Part shown: positions 1 to 8,939 of the stretch, one piece after another | How the letters are laid out: each line of letters opens with the position of its first letter | Numbering within the stretch: position 1 is the first letter of the stretch | DNA from: Thiomonas intermedia | GTDB taxonomy: Bacteria; Pseudomonadota; Gammaproteobacteria; Burkholderiales; Burkholderiaceae_C | DNA: 64,000 nucleotides | Direction: 5' to 3' | NCBI RefSeq assembly: GCF_002028405.1 | Contig: NZ_CP020046.1 | Coordinates: 1,054,001 to 1,118,000, forward strand | Notes under the pieces: model-generated | The model's input: only the letters and a program-made list of their open reading frames with translations | Database searches by the model: none | Told to the model about the DNA's origin: nothing | Program-made: the position numbers and the translations under genes

Positions 1-635
1 GAAATCTCGCGGTCGGGGAACGATTGGTAATGCGAGATGTCGTTGAACAGCTTGAGACGCGGGCGGACCTCGTTCATGAAATCGAGAATGTTCAGCGCCG
101 CGGGGCTTTGATCGAGGCGCTCGCGGTAGCCGCGCGCATCCAGGCCCAGGAGGCTGCTGACGAGCAGGCGATTGGTGCCCTTGTGCGAGACGACCAGCAC
201 GGTCTGATGCCGGTGCCGCTCGATGATCTCGCGCAGAAAGGGCAGCGCCCGATGGATGACGCTCAGGCCCGACTCCCCGCCTTCGGGCGCCACCAGCAGG
301 GGGTCTTCCTCCCACAGGCCGTAGGCCTGCGGGAAGCGGTCGATGACTTCATCGCGGGTCAGGCCTTCCCAGTTGCCGTAGTCGATCTCGCGCAGCGCGG
401 CGGCGGTCTGAACCGGCAGACCATGCGGGGCGGCCACGAGCTGCGCGGTTTCCATGGTGCGGGCCATCGGGCTGGCGTAGGCCGCGGCGATGGGCACGCC
501 CGACAGCCGCATGCCCAGGCTGGCGGCCTGCTCGCGCCCTTCGTCGGACAGGGGCTCATCGTTCGATCCGGCAAAGCGATCTTCCAGCGTCAGGCGGGTC
601 TCGCCATGACGGACGAGCAGGATGCGTGTGGGCAT
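1..635 (-). CDS. Histidine phosphatase (phosphoglycerate mutase-like) family protein, 3' end outside window
   Basis: Read from 635 leftward, the protein opens MPTRILLVRHGETRLT, with the RHGE phosphohistidine motif at about residues 9-12. A second conserved histidine lies in a VVSHKGTNRLL stretch further on. This is the histidine acid phosphatase/phosphoglycerate mutase fold, in which the RHG histidine is transiently phosphorylated. The substrate cannot be told from sequence; alpha-ribazole phosphatase, a GpmB-like enzyme and a general phosphatase are all possible. The start is set by an ATG preceded by GGGAGA at suitable spacing. The stop codon lies beyond the left window edge. The next gene on the same strand (the Y-family polymerase) ends 84 bp upstream, so the two could share a transcript. 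Confidence 0.85.
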   Translation of the reverse strand, partial: MPTRILLVRHGETRLTLEDRFAGSNDEPLSDEGREQAASLGMRLSGVPIAAAYASPMARTMETAQLVAAPHGLPVQTAAALREIDYGNWEGLTRDEVIDRFPQAYGLWEEDPLLVAPEGGESGLSVIHRALPFLREIIERHRHQTVLVVSHKGTNRLLVSSLLGLDARGYRERLDQSPAALNILDFMNEVRPRLKLFNDISHYQSFPDREI

Positions 636-719
636 CGGGGTCTCCCAGAGAGGTTGTGGGTGGAGGATATGGTGTCGCATCATTTTCGCCGCAGCCGTGG
701 GGCTCTGCACTCACCCTTT

Positions 720-1967
720 TCATCCCTCCGTCTCCAGATCGGGGATGTGGTTGAACGCGATGCGCATGGGGGCTTCCGCTCGGCCCTGGTGGCCGCTGCC
801 GCAATAGACGGTGTGGCGGCCGTAGCGCACGTTGAGGGCATCGACCGCACTCCACAGCGCGGCCTGCTCCGCCCCGGTGCCGGGCACGTCGTCGGCAAAC
901 AGGCTGGCGCTGGTCTGGCCGGGCTGGCGCAGATCGTGCAGCAGCATGGCAACCTTCATGGGCGCCCAGCCCGCAGGCACCATGCCGGGCCACAGCCCGC
1001 GCAGGGTGTGCAGCAGGGCGCGGGTGTCGGCCGTGGCGGCGAAGCGGGCGCCGTGCTCGGGCCGCAGGCGCTCGCCGTGGCGGCGGGTGAGCTTGAGCAT
1101 CACGGTCATGGCACCCGCCAGCAGGTGTTCGCGGCGCAGACGCATGGCGGCTTTCTGCGTCAGGCGGTCGAGCACGGCCAGCGCGCCGTCCGCGCTGCGC
1201 ATCTCGGGCGCGAGCACATGGGAATGGCCGAGCGAGCGCCGCGGATTCGCAGCCTGCACGCCCGACGCCAGCCCGTGCAGGCGATCGAAGAAGGCCTCGC
1301 CCGCCATGCCGCCCCACACCACGCGCAGTTGCTCGCGGCGCGCCTGCCAGAGCTGCTCCACGCTGTGGATGCCCTGCGCCTGCAGCCGCGCAAACATGCG
1401 CACGTTGATGCCGGTGAGATCGGTGAGCTGCATGCGCAACAGCGGGCCAGGCAGGTCGCCCGCGTCGATCACCACCAGACCGTCGGGCTTTTGCAGATTG
1501 GAGGCCTGCTTGGCCAGAAACACATTGGGCGCGATGCCCACCGACACCCGCATGCACTCGCCCAGCGCCTCGCGCAGCGCGGCCTTGAGACGCAGCGCCA
1601 GTTGCGTGGCCCGCTCGCGGCTGCTCCAGCCCATGGGCAGGCTGCAGGCCATCTCGTCGATGGACAACACGTTTTCGACCGGGGCAATGGTGTCCACCAC
1701 GGCCACGGCGCGATGGTGGATCTGCACATACTCGGCATGCCGCGCCACCACGAACACGATGTTCGGGCAAAGCCTGCGCGCTTCGGCCACCTGCGTGCCC
1801 GTCTTCACGCCGAAGGCCTTGGCCTCGTAGCTGGCGGCGATGCAGCAGGTGGTGTCGGCCATCATGGGCACCACGCCCACGGGACGCCCTCGCAACTCAG
1901 GGCAGAGCTGCTGCTCGACCGAGGCGAAGTAGGAGTTGAAATCGACCAGCAGGCAGCGCAGCGTCAT
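720..1967 (-). CDS. Y-family (UmuC/DinB-like) translesion DNA polymerase
   Basis: A 415-residue error-prone polymerase that would copy past damaged template bases. The N-terminus carries the palm signature VDFNSYFASVE with catalytic Asp9. The second acidic pair, Asp104-Glu105, lies in LSIDEMA, and the conserved SYEAK motif is at about 46-50. All three metal-binding acids are present, so it should be catalytically active, unlike the inactive ImuB branch. I start it at 1967 (MTLRCLLVDF): the open frame runs 29 codons further upstream, but those codons cross a LexA-like palindrome and do not resemble the family. No umuD-like or imuA/dnaE2 partner is adjacent. Such proteins are sometimes mislabelled 'type VI secretion protein ImpB'. 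Confidence 0.9.
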   Translation of the reverse strand: MTLRCLLVDFNSYFASVEQQLCPELRGRPVGVVPMMADTTCCIAASYEAKAFGVKTGTQVAEARRLCPNIVFVVARHAEYVQIHHRAVAVVDTIAPVENVLSIDEMACSLPMGWSSRERATQLALRLKAALREALGECMRVSVGIAPNVFLAKQASNLQKPDGLVVIDAGDLPGPLLRMQLTDLTGINVRMFARLQAQGIHSVEQLWQARREQLRVVWGGMAGEAFFDRLHGLASGVQAANPRRSLGHSHVLAPEMRSADGALAVLDRLTQKAAMRLRREHLLAGAMTVMLKLTRRHGERLRPEHGARFAATADTRALLHTLRGLWPGMVPAGWAPMKVAMLLHDLRQPGQTSASLFADDVPGTGAEQAALWSAVDALNVRYGRHTVYCGSGHQGRAEAPMRIAFNHIPDLETEG

Positions 1968-1997
1968 GGCATGTCGTGCCGATGAGGCACGCCCTAA

Positions 1998-2017
1998 TAC
2001 TGTTTTTATGTTCAGTA
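1998..2017 (-). promoter_or_regulatory. LexA (SOS) box upstream of the Y-family polymerase
   Basis: The sequence TACTGTTTTTATGTTCAGTA has CTG-N10-CAG with symmetric TA flanks, matching the gammaproteobacterial/betaproteobacterial LexA operator pattern. It lies about 30 bp upstream of the polymerase start codon, where a repressor would cover the promoter. I infer damage-inducible expression. It is one of the few AT-rich stretches in this part of the window. Confidence 0.75.
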
Positions 2018-2068
2018 TTTCACAACGGCGCCGACGGCGCAATGCGGGACACACCAGGGCCTGTTATG

Positions 2069-2134
2069 GCGACGCTGAACAAATTTTCGTGAAGGCGCGC
2101 GCCTGGCCGCGGGAGGGGATGCAAGGCGCAAACC
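2069..2134. repeat. 66-bp dispersed segment also found beside another array
   Basis: The stretch from GCGACGCTGAA to GATGCAAGG and AAACC recurs with few changes at 43115-43179. In both places it sits immediately before a 63-bp-unit repeat array. A shorter echo (GGCGACGCTGAAC) occurs near 29932. It shows no coding features and is probably an outer part of the repeat element. Confidence 0.6.
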
Positions 2135-2152
2135 ACGGCCCTGGCCCAAGCG

Positions 2153-2503
2153 ATTGATCTGGTCTGGAGAAGGATGAACGGGCATGGGCTCCGCCATGCA
2201 GGCGTCTCCCCCTCCCAACCTCCCCCACGCTGTGGGGGAGGAGAAGACTGCGCTGCGCGCAATCTGCGTAAGCCCTCCCAACCTCCCCCACGCTGTGGGG
2301 GAGGAGAAGACAGCGCTGCGCGCGATCTGCGTAAGCCCTCCCAACCTCCCCCACGCTGTGGGGGAGGAGAAAACGGCGCTACGCGCGATCTGCGTAAGCC
2401 CTCCCAACCTCCTCCCCCTGTGAGGGAAGCGTGTTGGCTCCCTCTCCACTTGTGGGGAGGGTTGGGGTGGGGTGCCGTTTCAAACGTCAACGTGCCGGAT
2501 CAA
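2153..2503. repeat. Inverted-end repeat element with 63-bp tandem units (copy 1)
   Basis: About 351 bp. The left end begins TTGATCTGGTCTGGAGAAGG and the right end is the inverse of TTGATCCGGCACGTTGACG, giving imperfect terminal inverted repeats. Inside are three tandem 63-bp units (CTCCCCCACGCTGTGGGGGAG hairpins at about 2227, 2290 and 2353) and a divergent end unit with a CCTCCCCAC-type stem. The units are open in several frames, but the peptides look non-native, so I do not call a gene. The Na/Pi cotransporter gene starts 85 bp downstream. A perfect 16-bp palindrome, GTGCGCGGCCGCGCAC, follows at 2507-2522. Confidence 0.8.
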
Positions 2504-2587
2504 CAAGTGCGCGGCCGCGCACCCTCGGCGGCATGGGCGTATATTCGCCGGTTTGGTCCATACCGCACGGCCAGTGCGCACAACACC

Positions 2588-4243
2588 ATGGCGATTTCCA
2601 TTCTGCTCGACCTGATCGGCGGCGTCTCGCTGCTGCTTTGGGGTCTGCACATGGTGCAAAGCGGCATCCTGCGCGCTTTCGGCCCCCGGTTGAAGGCCTG
2701 GCTGGGCCGCCTGCTGAAGACCCGGCTGCACGCGCTCGCCGCCGGTGTCGGCGTGACCGCACTCCTGCAGAGCAGCACGGCAACCGGGCTGATGCTGTCG
2801 TCCTTCGCCGCGGCGGGCATGATCGACCTGGTTCCGGCGATGGCGGTGATGCTGGGCGCGAACATCGGCACCACGCTGATCGTGCAGTTGCTGTCGTTCG
2901 ACACCTCGGCGGTCGCGCCCGCCCTGCTCTTCACCGGGCTGGTCGCGTTCAAGCGCGGTGGCCGCACCGTGACCCGCGATCTGGGCCGCGTGGCCATCGG
3001 CCTCGGGCTGATGCTGCTGTCGCTGCATCTGCTGCTCACCGACCTGGCCCCCGCGGAGCATGCCCCCCTGGTCGGCCAGATGCTGCAGGCGCTGACCGAT
3101 CAGCCCCTGCTCACGCTGCTGCTCGGCGCCGTGCTCACCTGGGCCGCGCACTCCAGTGTGGCCACGGTGCTGCTGACCATGTCGCTGGCGTATTCGGGCT
3201 TCGTCACCCCCACGGCCGCACTGGCCCTGGTGCTGGGGGCCAATCTGGGCAGCGCCCTCAATCCGCTGCTGGAAGTGGGTGACGGCGGCAACCTGGCCAA
3301 GCGCCGCGTGCCCGTCGCCAATCTGGTCAACCGGGTCGTGGGCTGCGTGCTGGTGCTGCCCTTCGTGCACCTGATCGGCAAGACACTGCTCGCACTGGAG
3401 CCCAATCCGGTGCGCATGGTGGCCGACTTCCATACCGGCTTCAATGTCGCCCTCGCCCTGCTGTTCATCCTGCCCCTGCCCTGGATGGCCAGACTCCTGG
3501 AACGCCTGCTGCCCGAGTCCAAACCGCAGGACGACGTGGGCACTCCCCTCTATCTCGACGACAGCCTGGTGGAGATGCCCTCCGTGGCGCTGGCCAACGC
3601 CGCCCGCGAGACCCTGCACATGGGCGATATCGTCGAGACCATGCTGCGCCAGGGCACCCAGGCGCTGCTGGCGGGCGACCGCAAGCTGGCCGACGCCGTG
3701 GCCCAGCTCGACGATGCGGTGGACAAGCTGCACGAGGCCATCAAGCTCCATCTCGTGCGCATCACCCAGGAGTCGCTCGACGACGTCGAAAGCCGCCGCG
3801 CCATGGAGATCATGACGCTGTCGGTCAACCTCGAACACATCGGCGACATCATCGACAAGAACCTCATGGAACTGGCCCAGAAGAAAATCCGCCGCCAGTT
3901 GCAGTTTTCCGCCATGGGGCAGGAAGAAATCGCCGCCTTCGTCCGCCTCATCCAGGAGAGTCTGCAACTGGCGTTCAGCGTCTTCCTGTCAGGCGACGTG
4001 AAAGTGGCCAGGCAGCTCGTCGCCCAGAAAACGCGCGTCCGCGAGCTGGAAGCCGCCGCGTCCGAGAATCATCTGGAGCGACTGCGCGACGGTGTGCGCG
4101 AAACCCTCGAGACCAGCTCGCTGCACCTCGACGTCTTGCGCGATCTCAAGCGCATCCACTCGCACATCGCCGCGACCGCCTACCCCGCCCTGGAAGCCGC
4201 CGGCCAGCTGCGCAACACGCGACTGAAAAGCCGGGACGATTGA
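2588..4243 (+). CDS. Na/Pi cotransporter family protein (NptA/YjbB-like) with PhoU-like C-terminus
   Basis: A 551-residue inner-membrane protein likely to move phosphate with sodium. The two inverted transport repeats are marked by QSSTAT (61-66) and a variant HSSVAT (188-193) in place of the second QSS motif. GANIGTT and GANLGSA follow them, as expected for the family. Roughly residues 340-551 form a helical PhoU-like domain, common in bacterial members. I start at ATG 2588 because the upstream frame runs through repeat DNA and the family begins directly with a membrane helix (MAISILLDLIGG). It is convergent with the next gene (35-bp gap). Confidence 0.88.
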   Translation: MAISILLDLIGGVSLLLWGLHMVQSGILRAFGPRLKAWLGRLLKTRLHALAAGVGVTALLQSSTATGLMLSSFAAAGMIDLVPAMAVMLGANIGTTLIVQLLSFDTSAVAPALLFTGLVAFKRGGRTVTRDLGRVAIGLGLMLLSLHLLLTDLAPAEHAPLVGQMLQALTDQPLLTLLLGAVLTWAAHSSVATVLLTMSLAYSGFVTPTAALALVLGANLGSALNPLLEVGDGGNLAKRRVPVANLVNRVVGCVLVLPFVHLIGKTLLALEPNPVRMVADFHTGFNVALALLFILPLPWMARLLERLLPESKPQDDVGTPLYLDDSLVEMPSVALANAARETLHMGDIVETMLRQGTQALLAGDRKLADAVAQLDDAVDKLHEAIKLHLVRITQESLDDVESRRAMEIMTLSVNLEHIGDIIDKNLMELAQKKIRRQLQFSAMGQEEIAAFVRLIQESLQLAFSVFLSGDVKVARQLVAQKTRVRELEAAASENHLERLRDGVRETLETSSLHLDVLRDLKRIHSHIAATAYPALEAAGQLRNTRLKSRDD

Positions 4244-4278
4244 CCCGCGCGGCAGAGCGCCAGGACGGCCGCACGGGT

Positions 4279-5157
4279 TCAGGCCCGCAGACCCGCCAGC
4301 CGCTTCCACTGCCCGCTCGCCAGCGCCGTGCCCGCCAGAATGATCGCGCAGCCCGCCAGCATGGCGCCGGTCACGGGCTCGTGCAGAAACAGCGCGCCCC
4401 ACAGCATGCCGAAGGCCGGGATCAGGAAGGTGACCGAGGCGGCGTAGGCCGCGCCCACCTGCGCCACCAGGCGGAAATACAGCACATAGGCCAGCCCGGT
4501 GCACAGCACGCCCAGCGCCGCCACGGCGGCCCAGATGTCGCCCCGCACCGCGTGCGCGGGCCAGGCGAACGTGGCGGGCAGGGCAAGCAGCGCCACGGCC
4601 GTGAGCTGGCTGCCGAACGCGGTGAGCGCCGGATCGACCCCGGCCAGATGGCGGCGGGCGAAATGCACGGCATAGCCATAGGACATCGGTGCCAGCAGCA
4701 CCGCGGCGACCGCCCAGTGCGCCGCGCCCTGCGACAGCCCGGGCTGATCGCTGACCAGAACGACCACGCCCACCAGACCGACCCCCAGGCCCACGATCTG
4801 CGCCCGGCTGATCGGCGCGCCGAACAGCGTCGCCCCCAGCACGGCCGCCCACAGCGGCGTGGTGGCATTCAGAATGGCCTCGAAGCCCGCGCCCAGGTGC
4901 AGCGCGCCCACCGCGAACAAGGTGAACGGCAACGCCGAGTTGGTCACGCCGACGACCAGCAGCGGCCACAACTTGCGGCGGAACTGGGCACGCGCCGCGG
5001 CCGTGCGCAGCACCGGCAGCAGCACCAGTGAGGCAATGCCCACGCGCAGCGCGATGAGCGGCACCGGGCCGAATTCGGGCACGGCGATGCGCAGGAACAG
5101 AAAAGACGCCCCCCAGATGGCGGCAAGCAGAAACAGTTCGATGAAAGGCATGGGCAT
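4279..5157 (-). CDS. EamA/DMT-family transporter
   Basis: A 292-residue protein with ten predicted membrane helices in two EamA repeats, the usual size for a drug/metabolite exporter. The family opening LAAIWGASFLFLR is at 12-24, and the second repeat has the typical GALFLHEPVTGAMLAG segment near the end. The substrate cannot be predicted. The start is at MPMPFIELF; Met3 is an alternative. It runs in the same direction as the alkylation-repair genes upstream, but only 33 bp separates it from ogt, so co-transcription is possible. A second EamA gene lies at 11868-12764. Confidence 0.85.
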   Translation of the reverse strand: MPMPFIELFLLAAIWGASFLFLRIAVPEFGPVPLIALRVGIASLVLLPVLRTAAARAQFRRKLWPLLVVGVTNSALPFTLFAVGALHLGAGFEAILNATTPLWAAVLGATLFGAPISRAQIVGLGVGLVGVVVLVSDQPGLSQGAAHWAVAAVLLAPMSYGYAVHFARRHLAGVDPALTAFGSQLTAVALLALPATFAWPAHAVRGDIWAAVAALGVLCTGLAYVLYFRLVAQVGAAYAASVTFLIPAFGMLWGALFLHEPVTGAMLAGCAIILAGTALASGQWKRLAGLRA

Positions 5158-5190
5158 GATGAGGCGGATGTGCAGCGCGGGTCGCGGCGC

Positions 5191-5700
5191 TCAGGCCGCG
5201 CGCGGGCGGGTGGTGGCGGGGCTCTTGGTGAATGGGGCGGCGTGTTCGAGATCGAGCAGCGCCCGCTTGCGCGGCAGGCCGGCAGCGTAACCGGTCAAGG
5301 CGCCGTCATGGCCGACGACGCGGTGGCAGGGCACGATGATGAGCAGCGGGTTGCGCCCCACCGCCGCGCCCACTGCGCGGGCATGGGTGCCGGGCAGCCC
5401 GAGGCGCTGCGCCAGCGTCGCATAGCTGATCGTCTGCCCGGCGGGCACGGTCTGCAGCGTCCGCCAGACCTCCTGCTGAAACGGCGTACCTTCGGGTCGC
5501 AAGGGCAGACCGAAGACGACGGCCTCGCCGCGGAAATAGGCCTGCAGTTGCGCCTGCGCTCGCCGCAGCACAGGCGTGGCGGTGGCGATTGCCGCTGCAG
5601 GCGATGCCGCGTCGAGAAAGTGCACCCCGACCAGCGCATCGCCATCCGCGGTGAGCTGCAGCGCCCCCAGCGGGCTGTCCATGACCAAGACGTTTTTCAC
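5191..5700 (-). CDS. ogt: Methylated-DNA--protein-cysteine methyltransferase (O6-alkylguanine repair)
   Basis: A suicide enzyme that transfers alkyl groups from O6 of guanine to its own cysteine. The active-site motif PCHRV is present with Cys125, and the DNA-binding segment ISYATLAQRLG (91-101) precedes it. At 169 residues it matches the Ogt/AGT size. The start is GTG at 5700: AAGGAGA sits just upstream, and the GTGA overlaps the TGA of the upstream alkA gene by 4 nt, implying translational coupling. The open frame continues upstream into alkA antisense-frame sequence and should not be annotated. Functionally it completes the alkylation-damage operon. Confidence 0.93.
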   Translation of the reverse strand: MKNVLVMDSPLGALQLTADGDALVGVHFLDAASPAAAIATATPVLRRAQAQLQAYFRGEAVVFGLPLRPEGTPFQQEVWRTLQTVPAGQTISYATLAQRLGLPGTHARAVGAAVGRNPLLIIVPCHRVVGHDGALTGYAAGLPRKRALLDLEHAAPFTKSPATTRPRAA

Positions 5701-7151
5701 GATCGTTCTCCTTCCGTCGCGCGGCGCCACAGATGCACCGCGGCATAGCCCCGCCACGGCGCCCAGCGCGCGGCATGGGCCAGCACGTCGGCCGGACGGG
5801 TCAGGCCGAGCTGTTTGCGCAGCACCAGATCGCCGGCGGGAAAGGCATTCGGCCAGCCCAGACCGCGCAGCGCAATCACCTGCGCCGTCCAGTCGCCGAT
5901 GCCGGGCAAGGCCTGCAGCGCCGCAAGGGTGGATTCGACCGGGGCAAGCGGCTGCAGCGCCACGCGACCGCTGGCCACGGCTTCGGCCAGCGCGTGCAGG
6001 CTGAGGGCGCGGGCGCCCGTCAGGCCGCAGGCGCGAAGCGCCTCGGGCGTGCAGGCGGCCAGCGTGGGCGCGTCGGGCAGGGTGCGGCACAAGCCCTCGG
6101 GCGCATCGAGCACGGGAGTGCCGTGACGCTGCGCCAGGCGGGCCAGAATGCCGCATGCCTGCGGCAGACCAATCTGCTGCCCGACCACGGCGCGCAAGGC
6201 GATCTCGAACCCGTCGAAAGCGCCGGGTACGCGAAGGCCAGGCACCTCGGCGGCGAACTCGGGCAGATGGGCATCGATCAGATCGGGACGCGCGCCGAGG
6301 TCGAACAGCCGCCGCACGCCCGCCAGAATGCGGCCGATGTGCGGCGACAGATGCGGCGGCAGAGTCAGGCGCAGGCCGTGGCGCTCAGGCTCGTGGGTCA
6401 CCGAGATCCAGCCCGTGACCGTCGCCGCGCCCGGCTCGCCGCGGAAAGCGATGGCGCGGCTGTAGCGGTCGGCGGTGACGCGCTCCACGCCGTCCACCGC
6501 GCGGCGCGCCAGAAAATCGATCATCTGGCCCCAGGCATAAGGCGGCCGGTAGCCCAGGGACACGGTGAGCAGATCTTCCTGCCCGGAGCCACCGCCCGTT
6601 CGCCGCAGCCGCAGCGGCGTCAGTCCATAGCGGCTGCGAAACAAGTGATTGAACCGCCGCACGCTGCCAAAGCCTGCCGCGCCAGCCACCGCGGCCATGG
6701 GCAGCGCCGTGTCGGTGAGCAGGCCCTTGGCCAGCAGCAGCCGCTGCGTCTGCGCATAAGCCACCGGCGAAACGCCGAACTCCGCCTCGAAGATGCGCCG
6801 CAAATGCCGCGGCGTCACGCCCACGCGGCTCGCGACGGTGCCCAATCCGTCGTGATCGGTCAGCCCCTGGTCGATCAGCGCGGCCGCGGCGCGGGCGAGC
6901 TGGCCCGAGAGATCGAGCACGCCATGGCCCGGCGCCAGTTCGGGGCGGCAGCGCAGGCAAGGCCGATAGCCCGACTGCTCCGCCGCCGCCGCGCTGGGAT
7001 AGAAGTTGCAGTTGCACCGCAGCGGCGTGCGCACGGCACACACCGGTCGGCAATACACCCCGGTGGACGAGACGCCCACGTAAAACCAGCCATCGAAGCG
7101 GCGGTCGCGGGTGAGCAGCGCGCTGTAACAGGTGTCAGGATCGAGTCGCAT
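5697..7151 (-). CDS. alkA: Ada-type regulator fused to DNA-3-methyladenine glycosylase II (AdaA-AlkA)
   Basis: A 484-residue fusion that senses and repairs alkylation damage. Residues 1-75 are the Ada zinc domain with ligands Cys34, Cys38, Cys65 and Cys68, spaced as in E. coli Ada, whose first cysteine accepts methyl groups from phosphotriesters. Residues 87-185 are an AraC-type double helix-turn-helix. Residues 205-310 match AlkA_N, and about 315-480 the HhH-GPD glycosylase with LPGIGDWTA and catalytic Asp441 in FPAGD. It likely activates its own operon, which continues into ogt with a 4-nt overlap. This fusion is common in Proteobacteria. Confidence 0.93.
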   Translation of the reverse strand: MRLDPDTCYSALLTRDRRFDGWFYVGVSSTGVYCRPVCAVRTPLRCNCNFYPSAAAAEQSGYRPCLRCRPELAPGHGVLDLSGQLARAAAALIDQGLTDHDGLGTVASRVGVTPRHLRRIFEAEFGVSPVAYAQTQRLLLAKGLLTDTALPMAAVAGAAGFGSVRRFNHLFRSRYGLTPLRLRRTGGGSGQEDLLTVSLGYRPPYAWGQMIDFLARRAVDGVERVTADRYSRAIAFRGEPGAATVTGWISVTHEPERHGLRLTLPPHLSPHIGRILAGVRRLFDLGARPDLIDAHLPEFAAEVPGLRVPGAFDGFEIALRAVVGQQIGLPQACGILARLAQRHGTPVLDAPEGLCRTLPDAPTLAACTPEALRACGLTGARALSLHALAEAVASGRVALQPLAPVESTLAALQALPGIGDWTAQVIALRGLGWPNAFPAGDLVLRKQLGLTRPADVLAHAARWAPWRGYAAVHLWRRATEGERS

Positions 7152-7334
7152 GCCTTCACTCTAGTCGCCCGGCGCGTCGCCGTCTGGCCGAAAACGGACA
7201 TCAGTTCCCCTGGCCGTTGCGCGCCGCGTCCCTACTTTTTGCGCAACACAGCTTTGCGTTCGACAAAACGCAAAAAGTCGGGTTACTCCTGCCCCGCTGC
7301 AGCGCAGCAAACGGGATAATCTGCCACCCAAGAA

Positions 7335-7351
7335 AGGGGTTTGAAACCCCT
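7335..7351. other. Short perfect palindrome ahead of glcD
   Basis: AGGGGTTTGAAACCCCT is a 17-bp perfect inverted repeat with a single central base, 35 bp upstream of the glcD ATG. It could be a regulator operator or a leader hairpin. The in-frame TTG inside it (7341) is a poor start for that reason. Just upstream, CTTTTTGCG (7234) and CGCAAAAAG (7269) form a second, wider inverted pair. Confidence 0.4.
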
Positions 7352-7385
7352 GCACACGACAACGACTTTTTCCGGACGACTCGCG

Positions 7386-8879
7386 ATGAATGCCCCCCTC
7401 CAACCCGACCTGGCCGCGCGCGCGGCGCGGCAGGCCGAAGTGGTCGCCGCGCTCGGCGCGGTGGTGCCGCCGCACATCCTGCTCTGGCAGCCGGAGGAGG
7501 TCACGCCCTACGAGTGCGACGGCCTTTCGGCCTATCGGCGCAAACCCCTGGTCGTCGTGCTGCCGGAAACCGAGGCCCAGGTCGCGGCCGTGCTCAAGGC
7601 GTGCCACAGGCTGAACGTGCCGGTGGTCGCCCGCGGCGCCGGCACGGGCCTGTCGGGCGGCGCCCTGCCCAACGAAGACGGCGTGCTGCTCGCCCTGGCG
7701 CGGTTCAACCGCATCAAGCGCGTCGACCCCGTCGCCCGCACCGCCACGGTGGAATGCGGGGTGCGCAACCTGGCCATCTCCGAGGCCGCGGCGCCGCACG
7801 GGCTGTTCTACGCGCCCGATCCGAGCAGCCAGATCGCCTGCACCATCGGCGGCAACATCGCCGAAAACTCTGGCGGCGTGCATTGCCTCAAATACGGTCT
7901 CACGGTGCACAACGTGCTGCAGGTGCGCGGCTACACCGTCGAAGGCGAGCCGCTGACCGTGGGCGGTCTGGCCTGCGACTGTCCCGGCCCCGATCTGCTC
8001 GCCGCGGTGATCGGCAGCGAAGGCATGCTCATGGTCGTCACCGAAGTGACGGTGAAACTGCTGCCCAAACCCGTGCTGGCGCGCTGCATCATGGCCAGCT
8101 TCGACGATCTGCGCAAGGCGGGCGACGCGGTGGCAGCCATCATCGCCGCGGGCATCATTCCGGCCGGGCTGGAAATGATGGATCAGCCCATGACCGTGGC
8201 GGCCGAGTCTTTCGTGCACGCGGGCTACGACCTCGATGCCCGCGCCATTCTGCTGTGCGAGAGCGACGGCACGCCCGAGGAAGTGGAAGAAGAGATCGGC
8301 CGCATGACCGAGGTGCTGTCGCTCTGCGGCGCCACGGCGCTGAAGTGCAGCGAAAGCGAGGCCGAGCGCCTGCGCTTCTGGAGCGGACGCAAGAACGCCT
8401 TCCCCGCCACCGGCCGCATCTCGCCCGACTATTACTGCATGGACGGCACCATTCCGCGCAAGCGCGTGGCCGACATGCTCGAAGCCATCCAGGGCATGGA
8501 GGGCAAGTACGGGCTGCGCTGCGTGAACGTGTTCCATGCGGGCGACGGCAACCTGCACCCGCTCATCCTGTTCGATGCCAACCAGCCCGGCGAGCTGCAC
8601 CGCGCCGAAGCCTTCGGCGCCGAGATTCTCGAAACCAGCGTGGCCATGGGCGGCACCGTCACCGGCGAGCACGGCGTGGGCTACGAGAAGATCAACGCCA
8701 TGTGCGTGCAGTTCAGCCCCGAGGAGCGCGAGCAGTTCTTCGCCTTCCGCCGCGCCTTCGATCCGGGCGAGACGCTCAACCCCGGCAAGCAGATCCCCAC
8801 CCACGCCCGCTGCGCCGAGTACGGCAAGATGCATGTGCGCGGCGGGCTCCTGCCCTTCCCCGACCTTCCGCGGTTTTAA
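7386..8879 (+). CDS. glcD: Glycolate oxidase FAD-binding subunit GlcD
   Basis: A 497-residue FAD-linked oxidase subunit that converts glycolate to glyoxylate. It follows E. coli GlcD closely by eye: PYECDGLSAYR near residue 45, RGAGTGLSGGALP for FAD pyrophosphate binding near 85-100, the SSQIACTIGGN segment, NVFHAGDGN and GEHGVGYEK near the C-terminus. The start is ATG 7386; a TTG 15 codons earlier is also open, but it sits in a palindrome. It is the first gene of glcD-glcE-glcF on the plus strand. No glcC regulator is adjacent. Confidence 0.95.
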   Translation: MNAPLQPDLAARAARQAEVVAALGAVVPPHILLWQPEEVTPYECDGLSAYRRKPLVVVLPETEAQVAAVLKACHRLNVPVVARGAGTGLSGGALPNEDGVLLALARFNRIKRVDPVARTATVECGVRNLAISEAAAPHGLFYAPDPSSQIACTIGGNIAENSGGVHCLKYGLTVHNVLQVRGYTVEGEPLTVGGLACDCPGPDLLAAVIGSEGMLMVVTEVTVKLLPKPVLARCIMASFDDLRKAGDAVAAIIAAGIIPAGLEMMDQPMTVAAESFVHAGYDLDARAILLCESDGTPEEVEEEIGRMTEVLSLCGATALKCSESEAERLRFWSGRKNAFPATGRISPDYYCMDGTIPRKRVADMLEAIQGMEGKYGLRCVNVFHAGDGNLHPLILFDANQPGELHRAEAFGAEILETSVAMGGTVTGEHGVGYEKINAMCVQFSPEEREQFFAFRRAFDPGETLNPGKQIPTHARCAEYGKMHVRGGLLPFPDLPRF

Positions 8880-8939
8880 CGCGCCGCATCGTCATCCAGA
8901 TCCTGGCTGCGGCCCCGCGCCGCGGCGTCCTCCCTCTCC

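Noticed and set aside
24-1985. A 653-codon plus-strand open frame opposite the polymerase and phosphatase genes
   Set aside because: It is a shadow of high-GC coding DNA on the other strand; its product is His/Gln/Ala-rich without domains, while the minus-strand genes have clear motifs.
2184-2423. Small repeat-coded peptides (for example PPNLPHAVGEE) as genes
   Set aside because: They are open only because the 63-bp unit lacks stops; frames shift between arrays and no ribosome binding site or conservation of a single frame is seen.
5701-6156. N-terminal extension of ogt into the alkA region
   Set aside because: The extension is alkA read in another frame; the GTG start with AAGGAGA explains ogt fully.
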